Below the pieces are notes generated by a model. The model saw only the letters and a program-made list of their open reading frames with translations. It was not told where the DNA came from and did not search any database. From JBFKOL01 sp041628815 (lineage in GTDB: Bacteria > Bacteroidota > Bacteroidia > Chitinophagales > Saprospiraceae), in NCBI GenBank assembly GCA_041628815.1, contig JBFKOL010000259.1, positions 1 to 6,518 of the forward strand: 6,518 bases of DNA, written 5' to 3'. This document shows, piece by piece, positions 1 through 5,870 of this stretch; within the stretch, counting starts at the first letter, position 1; each line of letters opens with the position of its first letter. The position numbers were made by a program, and so were the translations under genes.

Positions 1-900
1 CAGCAAAAGGAAGAAGAGTTGCTGATGCTGCAAAAAAAGATGGATGAGGCGCTGAGAGAAAAAGATCTCGAATTGAAAAGGCGAATGATGGAAGAACGGC
101 GTGTCATGGAAGAAGAACTCAGTAAATCCATAGCCGCTGAACTGGAACTGAAGTTGCTCGAAAAAGATAAAAAGCTTGAGGACCAGCACCGCCTGATACA
201 GGAGCTTAAAAGAAAGTCCGAACAAGGATCAATGCAGATGCAGGGTGAAGTCCAGGAATTGGCCATAGAAGATTTTCTGCGTCAGTCATTTCCATTTGAC
301 CGCGTCGAACCGGTACCCAAGGGGGTGACCGGTGCCGACAGTGTTCACATTGTCATCAATGCTCAACAAAGAGAATGTGGGAAGATACTTTTAGAAAGTA
401 AGCGTACCAAGGCTTTTTCGATGGATTGGATTGATAAACTCAGGTCTGACCAGAGAAAGGTTCAGGCTGACCTTGCTGTTATTGTCACACAGGCAATGCC
501 AAGAGATATGCCTGTGTATGGGATGGTGAACGGCATATGGGTTTGTACGTATGAAGAGTTTAAAAGCCTCATTGTCGTGTTGAGAGAATTCGTCATCAAG
601 ATTCATTCCGTAAAAGCGGCTGGAGAAAACAAGGGAGATAAAATGGAAGTCCTCTACCACTTCCTCACCAGCGATGAATTCAGGATGCAGGTGGGTGGCA
701 TCGTGGATGGCTTTCGCAATCTGCAACACGAGTTGGAAAGAGAAAAGCGCGCCATGAAATCCATATGGAAAAAGCGTGAAAAACAACTTGCCATGGTGAT
801 CAACAATACGGTTGATATGTATGGAAGCATCAAGGGTATTGCCGGGTCAGCCATTGCTTCGATCGACAGCTTGGAGTTGCCTGAGGGAGAAGAAAATTGA
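1..900 (+). CDS. DUF2130 family coiled-coil protein, 5' end missing
   Basis: The frame is open from base 1, so the true start lies upstream; 299 residues are visible. The first ~80 are highly charged heptad-like coiled coil (Glu/Lys/Leu rich). A compact domain follows at about bases 250-560, with GVTGAD at 322-339, LLESKRTK at 388-411 and a W-I-D-K-L helix after it. A second short helical/coiled segment (about 700-800) leads to the ending MYGSIKGIAG...LELPEGEEN. This order and these motifs match the DUF2130 family (PF09903), whose function is not established. The spacing of Asp (337-339), Glu (394-396) and Lys (400-402) resembles a PD-(D/E)XK nuclease core, which is my inference. No membrane segment is visible in this part. 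The stop at 898-900 fits the usual family ending. The next intact gene lies 229 bases downstream on the same strand. Family call confident; role unknown. Confidence 0.85.
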   Translation, partial: QQKEEELLMLQKKMDEALREKDLELKRRMMEERRVMEEELSKSIAAELELKLLEKDKKLEDQHRLIQELKRKSEQGSMQMQGEVQELAIEDFLRQSFPFDRVEPVPKGVTGADSVHIVINAQQRECGKILLESKRTKAFSMDWIDKLRSDQRKVQADLAVIVTQAMPRDMPVYGMVNGIWVCTYEEFKSLIVVLREFVIKIHSVKAAGENKGDKMEVLYHFLTSDEFRMQVGGIVDGFRNLQHELEREKRAMKSIWKKREKQLAMVINNTVDMYGSIKGIAGSAIASIDSLELPEGEEN

Positions 901-1129
901 TGCAAGTCCGTACAGGATGATGCGGCAGGATAGACAGGCCATAACGCTTATATTGATGTCCTCCTTGAAGTGTGGTTGCTTATGGACACTCAATCTATTG
1001 AGGACTATTCCTGGTTCTTTGATCAATAACTACCATGCATTGATCAAATGGTATGCCGTGGTGGTCTATAAAAATTTCATTAATCAATCGATTGTTCGGA
1101 TATTGAGCACGAAATAAAGAGTAAAAATT
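901..1129. other. Gap between DUF2130 gene and PspA-like gene
   Basis: This 229-base gap has no gene I can defend. An ATG overlaps the DUF2130 stop (TGATG, 898-902) but opens only six codons (MQVRTG). In the same frame as the DUF2130 gene, 934-1026 is open and reads protein-like (ending EDYSWFFDQ), but it has a TAG just before it (931-933) and no good start. Another frame is open from 917 to 1117 (66 codons) but has unconvincing composition. The gap also holds the inverted repeat at 1018-1048 and a 10-base palindrome CAATCGATTG at 1085-1094. I found no TAnnTTTG promoter element for the downstream gene. Confidence 0.5.
1018..1048. repeat. Perfect 9-bp inverted repeat
   Basis: TTTGATCAA (1018-1026) and TTGATCAAA (1040-1048) are exact reverse complements separated by 13 bases. 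Each arm also contains the self-palindrome TTGATCAA. A competing 6-bp pairing, TACCAT (1031-1036) with ATGGTA (1048-1053), uses overlapping sequence, so two alternative hairpins are possible. No T tract follows, so a simple intrinsic terminator is unlikely. It could be an operator or an RNA structure ahead of the gene at 1130. The function is unknown. Confidence 0.55.
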
Positions 1130-2149
1130 ATGGCAGATTTCTCTAGGGTTGACAATTTGTCCGCCAAACCCAAATCTTTCTGGTCGAGACCGGAAGGTGT
1201 CACCGGAACCGTCGTTTTAATTGCGGCTATAGCCGGTATTGGTTTTCTATTGTTTACAAATCTGGCAGCCATTGTCGCCTTTACCCAAAGTTTGCTTGGG
1301 TTGGTGGCAACCATTGCGGTACTCGGTATCATCGTCTATATGATCCTTGATCCAAAAATGAGAGCCTTGGTGGGATACATGTATAAGAGCTTCATGAGGT
1401 GGGTCACCGGCATATTTGTAACCATTGACCCGATCGGTATTTTAAAAAACTACGTGGAAGACTTGACGGATAACCTCAAGAAGATGGGTAAACAAATCGG
1501 AAACCTCAGGGGTCAAATGCGCAAGATCAAGACTATGATGGTGGACAACAACAAGGAAATCGAGCAGAATATGATGATCGCGAAAAAAGCCAAAGAGCAG
1601 GGAAATGACAAACAACTCATGCTCGCCAGTCGCAAAGCTGCAAGGCTCAGGGACTCCAATGAAAAGTATGAGAAGCTCCATGGCAAAATGAGTATCCTCT
1701 ACAAGGTGCTTACAAAAATGTATTCCAATTCTGAAATCCTTCTCGAGGACACCAAAGACCAGGTGAAGGTAAAAGAGCAGGAAAGAAAGGCCATCCGTGC
1801 ATCCCACGGTGCCATGAAATCGGCGATGAATATCATCTCGGGCAATTCAGACAAAAGAGCCATGTTTGACCAGGCCATGGAGGCCATTGCCGATGATGTA
1901 GCCAATAAAGTAGGAGAGATGGAACAGTTTATGGAGTTGTCGGCCAATTTCATGGAGTCGGTAGATCTGCAAAACGGCATCTTCGAAGAAGAAGGCCTCA
2001 AAATGCTCGAAGAGTATGAAAAGAAATCCACCTTACTTCTTCTTGGCGGAAAGGAACAGGAAGACAACGACACACTTGATCTCAACGAATATCAACAGGA
2101 AAAAGAGAAAATCCAGAAAAGCACAGACTACAGTTCCCTGTTTGATTAA
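1130..2149 (+). CDS. Membrane-anchored coiled-coil protein, PspA/ESCRT-III-like
   Basis: The protein has 339 residues and starts at ATG 1130; only a weak purine stretch (AAAGAG) precedes it. Two hydrophobic segments are clear, at about residues 26-50 and 53-73, followed by a basic amphipathic stretch (76-95). From about residue 101 to 300 it is almost all charged helix. Features shared with PspA/IM30-type proteins are a DP near the start of the helical part (100-101), an AKKAKEQGND segment (151-160) followed by a basic helix, a long second hairpin-like helix (176-235), and a last helix rich in Met/Glu (243-296). The tail (308-339) is acidic and probably disordered. Classic PspA lacks transmembrane segments, so this would be an anchored variant. 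The resemblance is by eye only; an unrelated coiled-coil membrane protein is the alternative. It lies downstream of the DUF2130 gene on the same strand. The ORF is intact and looks fully coding. Confidence 0.8.
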   Translation: MADFSRVDNLSAKPKSFWSRPEGVTGTVVLIAAIAGIGFLLFTNLAAIVAFTQSLLGLVATIAVLGIIVYMILDPKMRALVGYMYKSFMRWVTGIFVTIDPIGILKNYVEDLTDNLKKMGKQIGNLRGQMRKIKTMMVDNNKEIEQNMMIAKKAKEQGNDKQLMLASRKAARLRDSNEKYEKLHGKMSILYKVLTKMYSNSEILLEDTKDQVKVKEQERKAIRASHGAMKSAMNIISGNSDKRAMFDQAMEAIADDVANKVGEMEQFMELSANFMESVDLQNGIFEEEGLKMLEEYEKKSTLLLLGGKEQEDNDTLDLNEYQQEKEKIQKSTDYSSLFD

Positions 2150-2181
2150 GCCCAAGCCGGATTTTCATTTGAATATTCCTT

Positions 2182-2226
2182 GAATGAATCCGTTTATCCG
2201 AACAATCAGATAAACTAAACTCATTC
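2182..2226. other. Imperfect stem-loop after the PspA-like gene
   Basis: GTTTATC (2192-2198) pairs exactly with GATAAAC (2209-2215) around a 10-base loop. Outside it, GAATGA (2182-2187) pairs with TCATTC (2221-2226), leaving a small internal loop of 4 and 5 bases. It begins 32 bases after the stop of the upstream gene, where a transcript end or 3' stabilising hairpin would be expected. The stem is AT-rich and no T tract follows, so I do not call it an intrinsic terminator. Confidence 0.35.
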
Positions 2227-2243
2227 GAAAAGTGGGCCACTCA

Positions 2244-2271
2244 TTGTAAAGAAAAGTTGATGGTATTTTTC
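2244..2271 (+). promoter_or_regulatory. Possible Bacteroidota-type promoter for the broken tricorn-like gene
   Basis: TTG at 2244-2246 and TATTTTTC at 2264-2271 are separated by 17 bases. This approximates the Bacteroidota -33/-7 pattern (TTG, then TAnnTTTG) with one mismatch in the last base of the -7 element. It would start transcription about 35-40 bases before the ATG at 2316. The region is AT-rich, so chance similarity is quite possible. Confidence 0.3.
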
Positions 2272-2315
2272 TTCCATTGCCTTGAATTCATCAGGAAAAT
2301 AGACATCTCCCCATC

Positions 2316-2554
2316 ATGAAAAATCCATTGCTCTATTTTATTCTAACACTTTATCTGCCTGTCTACGGACAAATCAACGCAAAATTGATGAGGTATATGG
2401 ATGTATCCGATAGGCATATCGCCTTTGTCTTTGGGGGAACATATGGGTGGTATGTAAGCACGGAGGAACGGCTTTGCCTTTGACACAGTCGCCCGGAGAA
2501 GAATCATGGCCCCGGTTTTCGACAGACGGAAATCAACTAGGGTTTACGGAATAA
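2316..2554 (+). pseudogene. Broken 5' fragment of a secreted tricorn-like PD40 protein
   Basis: ATG 2316 opens with a signal-peptide-like start (MKNPLLYFILTLYLPVYG, then Q), followed by AKLMRYMDVS and HIAFVFGG. This is the typical entry into the first beta-propeller blade of secreted tricorn-like S41 peptidases. The frame then diverges and stops at 2481-2483. Shifting frame restores the family pattern: IWVV at 2441-2452, GGTALPLT at 2462-2485 and SPGEESWPRFSTDGNQ at 2489-2536, with a stop at 2552-2554. One extra G in the GGGGG run at 2433-2437 would join the two parts perfectly, so the lesion is a single-base deletion or a sequencing error there. Even if repaired, only about 80 residues remain of a family usually near 1000, with no propeller completion, PDZ or protease domain. 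The remnant ends 12 bases before the 3' end of gpsA on the other strand. Confidence 0.75.
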
Positions 2555-2566
2555 CGGCCCTGGGTA

Positions 2567-3610
2567 TCACACGAAATCGACATCAGCAGCCAAAGGATAT
2601 TTCATGAGGCTGAAAATGCTTTTTTCGATGTCGCGTCCTTCAAAAATAATGTCGTAAATGCTTTTGATAATCGGGGCATGGATCCTGTAGGTATTGATCA
2701 TGCTACATGCTATCTGCAAAGACCTTACGCCCTCCGCAACTTCGTCCATATCAGCAAGAATGTCTTCCAGTTTTTCACCGCGTGCTATGCGCAATCCGAA
2801 GGTGTAATTGCGGCTTTTGTCAGAAGTAGCTGTGGCTATTAAATCTCCAATACCCGCTGTTCCGAGAAAAGCCTTGTTACTGCTACCCATGGCTTCTCCG
2901 AGCTGAATCATTTCCCGCAGACCGCGCGTAATGAGCATGGCCTCGCAATTTTTTCCCAACTCTTTTCCACCCACGACACCTGAAGCCAAAGCAATCACAT
3001 TTTTCAGGGCCCCTGCCATTTCAGCTCCTTTTAAATCGTAGGAGCCAAATACAAAAAACGATGGGCCTGCGAGTACTTCTTTGCCTTTTTTAATCACTTC
3101 ATCAAACTCACTCGCTATGACTGTAGCTGTTGGGAGACCTTCCAGAATTTCGGTGGCCAGATTAGGCCCACAAAGAGAACCTACCCTGATAACATCGGTT
3201 TCTTCAAGAATGACCTCACTCATTGTCTTTACCTCATTCATGTCCAAATCACCTATCAAACCCGTGGGGGTTTCTCCGGGTAACATCGCAAATCCTTTGG
3301 TACCATGAATGAGTATATGCCGGGGTGTCAGAAAAGGGCTCATATGCCGCATAACATCTTTGAAAAACAAAGATGAAACTACCGGAAAATGAAGGTTGCA
3401 CCTTTCGCAAATTTCTTCTAGTGAACTGGTAGCACTTACTGTATCAGGGAGAATGACATCATTGAATGTGTGATTGTCGTTGATGGTATTTACTATTTCC
3501 AGGCGTCTTGAATAAAGAAGAACCTGACGATTCGTTCCAATCAGTTTTGCCAGGGCGAACCCAAACCTGCCTCCACCAATGATTCCGACTGTTTCGTACT
3601 TGGAGGACAT
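2567..3610 (-). CDS. gpsA: Glycerol-3-phosphate dehydrogenase [NAD(P)+]
   Basis: The protein has 347 residues, close to the usual length (~330-345). It reduces dihydroxyacetone phosphate to sn-glycerol-3-phosphate with NAD(P)H in the cytoplasm, supplying the backbone for phospholipids. Visible signatures: the Rossmann nucleotide-binding loop GGGRFG (residues 12-17); HGTKGF with Lys105; CGPNLA (147-152), the family's S/C-G-P-x-x-A motif; GALKNVIALASG (200-211) with catalytic Lys203; GTAGIGDL (250-257); SRNYTFG (266-272) with the substrate-binding Arg-Asn pair; and VAEGVRS (291-297). All key residues are present. ATG at 3610 puts the dinucleotide loop at the expected distance from the N-terminus. 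No Shine-Dalgarno is seen. It lies 86 bases downstream of yidC in the same direction with no promoter element recognised between, so co-transcription is likely. Its 3' end meets the tricorn-like remnant on the opposite strand. Confidence 0.97.
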   Translation of the reverse strand: MSSKYETVGIIGGGRFGFALAKLIGTNRQVLLYSRRLEIVNTINDNHTFNDVILPDTVSATSSLEEICERCNLHFPVVSSLFFKDVMRHMSPFLTPRHILIHGTKGFAMLPGETPTGLIGDLDMNEVKTMSEVILEETDVIRVGSLCGPNLATEILEGLPTATVIASEFDEVIKKGKEVLAGPSFFVFGSYDLKGAEMAGALKNVIALASGVVGGKELGKNCEAMLITRGLREMIQLGEAMGSSNKAFLGTAGIGDLIATATSDKSRNYTFGLRIARGEKLEDILADMDEVAEGVRSLQIACSMINTYRIHAPIIKSIYDIIFEGRDIEKSIFSLMKYPLAADVDFV

Positions 3611-3696
3611 TTTAGTCGGATTGAATAATATGAAAAAACATTGCGGGCATGATAGGTATCGTTAAAGTATCCTTCGACTCTGAGCTGTTCAATAGA

Positions 3697-5547
3697 TTAT
3701 TTTTTTTTCACTTTTTTCGTTCTCTGGGTAGCTTTTTGTTGCTGTATTTTCTGCTGCTGTTTCATAGCCTCTTCGAGTCGTGCCTGGAAGGAATTTTTCT
3801 TTTTGGGTTTTGATTTCTGTTCGTTCAGCTGTGCTCTGATCTTGTCATCGTCAAAAACAAATTTTTTCGTGACGATTGTCTGTCCGATGTTGATAAGATT
3901 CGAAAAAAACATGTAACAAGTAAGTCCTGAAGCATAGTTGTTGAAAAATACGAAGAACATGAGCGGCATCATATACTGGACATATTTCATGGCGGGGTTG
4001 GCAGACATGTCCATATGTCGCATATTGTAAAAGGTATAAATCACCGTCGTAACGGCCCATAATATGGTAAAAAGGCTCAAGTGGCCTCCCATCATGGGAA
4101 TCTCGAAGGGTAGGTAGAAAAGAACATCATAGGACGACAGGTCATGAGCCCAGAGAAAAGGTTCTTGCCTGAATGTTATCGAGGCGGGAAAAAACCGGAA
4201 CAAAGCGTACCATATGGGCATTTGAACAATCATCGGGAGACAGCCACCAAAGGGGCTAACGCCATACTCGCGGTATATTTTCATGGTCTCCACCTGCTGC
4301 TGTTGCATATCGTCTTTGTACCGCTCCTTCAATTTGGCCAATTCTGGTTTCAATGCTCCCATTTTCGCCTGGGAATGCAGCATCTTGTAGGTGAGTGGAT
4401 AAAACGCCATCTTGACGAGGAAAATCAAAACGATGATCACAACACCCTTGCTTCCAATGTATTGTGACAGCCAGTCAAAGAAGGGGCGTATGAACAGCCT
4501 GTTGATATCTCCAAAAATACTGCGGCCGAAAGGGATGATTTCCTGGAGGTCATTGTCAAACGCTCTGAGGCGTTTATACTCGTTGGGACCCACGTACATT
4601 TCCATTCCAAACCGCTCGTCCAAACCATTCTTATACGGAATTCCCACGTAAGCGTACGACCTTTTTAGATCCACGTCTTTCTCGGGCATCATTTCGTTAC
4701 CGGCAACCATTCCATCGAAAGGAATGCCCTTGGTAACGATGGAGGTATTAAAGAATTGATTGGCAAAGGCTACCCATTCAATGTTCAGGCTCGAGCGATC
4801 GTCTTGATCGGTAGAGGTACAACTGCAGTAATCAGAGTCCTCGTCTTGCTCTTTGTAATATACGGTCGAATACCTTTTCTCAAATTGAACATTTTCTTCG
4901 ATGGCCGTCAGGTAGTTGTTGATTTCAAGAGGTATCGGACCTTTATCGATCAATTGATTCAACCCATAGATCCGGATATCGTAATCGACCCTGTAGGAGT
5001 CGGGTTTAAGAGCATAGCGTTGCACAAAAAATCCACCGTCCCCGGTTGTTATTTTGAATTCCAGTTGATTGTTGGTTCTGCTCGACTCAAAATACAAGTC
5101 CTGGGTGTTCACCGGCACACCCCCCAAATTCAACCTGTATCCGAATGTATTTTTGTCATCCTCAAATAGAACTATCTCTTCCCTTTCTTTTCCTTTGTTC
5201 CCTCTTCCGAGCGCCTGAAAATGTTTTTTCAGAACGGCTTCGATCAATCTACCACCTTTATTGCTGAACGTCAGACGCACTAAATCATTTTCGAGGATAA
5301 AATCTTGCTCGGTGCCCGTAGCGTGCCTGGCAAAATCCCCAAACTGTTTTTGGAAAAACTCGTTGGGGGCAGGAGCGGTGGTATCGGAGGGTAGGGTAGG
5401 AATATGGCCAGGATCAGCATCCAGGGAATCCACCATTGGTGTCTCTATGGTATCGATATCCTGAACGGCAGGTGGTTTTTGGACAATACCCCATGCCACG
5501 ATGATCACAAAGATGAGTATGAATCCAATGATCTGATTCCTATCCAT
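3697..5547 (-). CDS. yidC: Membrane protein insertase YidC
   Basis: The 616-residue protein inserts and folds inner-membrane proteins, alone or with SecYEG. Layout: N-terminal membrane anchor (about 6-22); Pro/Asp/Thr-rich linker (25-65); large periplasmic beta-sandwich domain (about 80-340); then the conserved five-helix core with membrane segments near 363-386, 432-453, 490-508 and 525-558. The cytoplasmic hairpin loop after the second segment is visible (Q393AKM through the QQQQ stretch), as is SPFGGCLPMIVQMPIWYALF (431-450), the family hallmark. Lys379 occupies the position of the groove arginine of E. coli YidC (Arg366), a conservative change. The tail (577-616) is rich in Lys and Gln, suited to ribosome contact, and ends in a run of nine A just before the stop. 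CSC (241-243) sits in the periplasmic domain. ATG 5547 gives the expected short anchor start (MDRNQIIGF). gpsA follows 86 bases downstream. Confidence 0.98.
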   Translation of the reverse strand: MDRNQIIGFILIFVIIVAWGIVQKPPAVQDIDTIETPMVDSLDADPGHIPTLPSDTTAPAPNEFFQKQFGDFARHATGTEQDFILENDLVRLTFSNKGGRLIEAVLKKHFQALGRGNKGKEREEIVLFEDDKNTFGYRLNLGGVPVNTQDLYFESSRTNNQLEFKITTGDGGFFVQRYALKPDSYRVDYDIRIYGLNQLIDKGPIPLEINNYLTAIEENVQFEKRYSTVYYKEQDEDSDYCSCTSTDQDDRSSLNIEWVAFANQFFNTSIVTKGIPFDGMVAGNEMMPEKDVDLKRSYAYVGIPYKNGLDERFGMEMYVGPNEYKRLRAFDNDLQEIIPFGRSIFGDINRLFIRPFFDWLSQYIGSKGVVIIVLIFLVKMAFYPLTYKMLHSQAKMGALKPELAKLKERYKDDMQQQQVETMKIYREYGVSPFGGCLPMIVQMPIWYALFRFFPASITFRQEPFLWAHDLSSYDVLFYLPFEIPMMGGHLSLFTILWAVTTVIYTFYNMRHMDMSANPAMKYVQYMMPLMFFVFFNNYASGLTCYMFFSNLINIGQTIVTKKFVFDDDKIRAQLNEQKSKPKKKNSFQARLEEAMKQQQKIQQQKATQRTKKVKKK

Positions 5548-5635
5548 ATGGTATTACTTGTAAGAGGGCTTTTACCGGCGGCATTTGCCATGTATCGGAT
5601 CCGTAAAGCACCGGCAGGCAACCCGAAAGTTCGCG

Positions 5636-5665
5636 CAAAGGTACAACTTTGAGCATTATGTGAAA
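5636..5665 (-). promoter_or_regulatory. Probable yidC(-gpsA) promoter, Bacteroidota type
   Basis: On the minus strand TACCTTTG (plus-strand 5643 to 5636) matches the -7 consensus TAnnTTTG exactly and is followed by CGCG. A TTTC (plus-strand 5665-5662) lies 18 bases upstream of it, one mismatch from the -33 TTTG. Transcription would start near 5629, giving a leader of about 82 bases to the yidC ATG. No promoter element was found in the 86 bases between yidC and gpsA, so this could serve both genes. Confidence 0.5.
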
Positions 5666-5804
5666 TGCACAAAGAATTTAAGTATCGAGGGATAGAAATT
5701 GCTCCATTTTGCTTTGAGCACTGAACACGTTCTTGCGAGTTTCGTCGAGGCAATAAAGACGAGTCATTCCACATAAATGCACATCTTAGTATGGACAATT
5801 GCGT

Positions 5805-5812
5805 TATTTTTG
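5805..5812 (+). promoter_or_regulatory. Probable -7 element for the corA-like gene
   Basis: TATTTTTG matches the Bacteroidota -7 consensus TAnnTTTG exactly. Transcription would start near 5819, about 50 bases before the ATG at 5871. The -33 side is weak: the best nearby candidate is TTAG at 5786-5789, only 15 bases upstream, so the assignment rests on the -7 element alone. Confidence 0.42.
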
Positions 5813-5870
5813 GCGCAAATTTAGAACTCTCTGCAGTTGGCCCTGGGATGCCTGTTTAACAACCTGTCCT

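Larger units (their letters stand above)
5548..5870. other. Divergent intergenic region between yidC and corA-like gene
   Basis: This 323-base stretch separates the two divergent start codons. It holds a TAnnTTTG element facing each way, described separately. The remaining sequence shows no RNA gene, repeat or convincing small gene. Minus-strand ORF 5505-5798 runs across it but overlaps the yidC start and has no coding character, so I leave it out. The implied untranslated leaders are about 80 bases for yidC and about 50 for the corA-like gene. Confidence 0.6.

Noticed and set aside
391..786. Minus-strand ORF of 131 codons opposite the DUF2130 gene
   Set aside because: The plus strand is clearly coding with family motifs; the His/Phe-rich reverse reading is an artefact of its codon use.
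917..1117. 66-codon plus-strand ORF in the gap before the PspA-like gene
   Set aside because: It has no ribosome binding site, low acidic content unlike its neighbours, and no recognisable motif; a different frame in the same stretch looks more protein-like.
2182..2226. Intrinsic terminator
   Set aside because: The stem is AT-rich and is followed by GAAAAGTGGG rather than a T tract, so it is listed only as a stem-loop.
3700..3708. Programmed frameshift at the A9 run at the end of yidC
   Set aside because: The run directly precedes the stop in a Lys-rich tail; simple AAA codons explain it and no downstream coding frame would be gained.
4144..5169. Plus-strand ORFs opposite yidC
   Set aside because: They are antisense shadows of a clearly coding gene and match no family I recognise.
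5505..5798. 97-codon minus-strand ORF across the yidC start
   Set aside because: It overlaps the yidC N-terminus and promoter in another frame and has random-looking composition.
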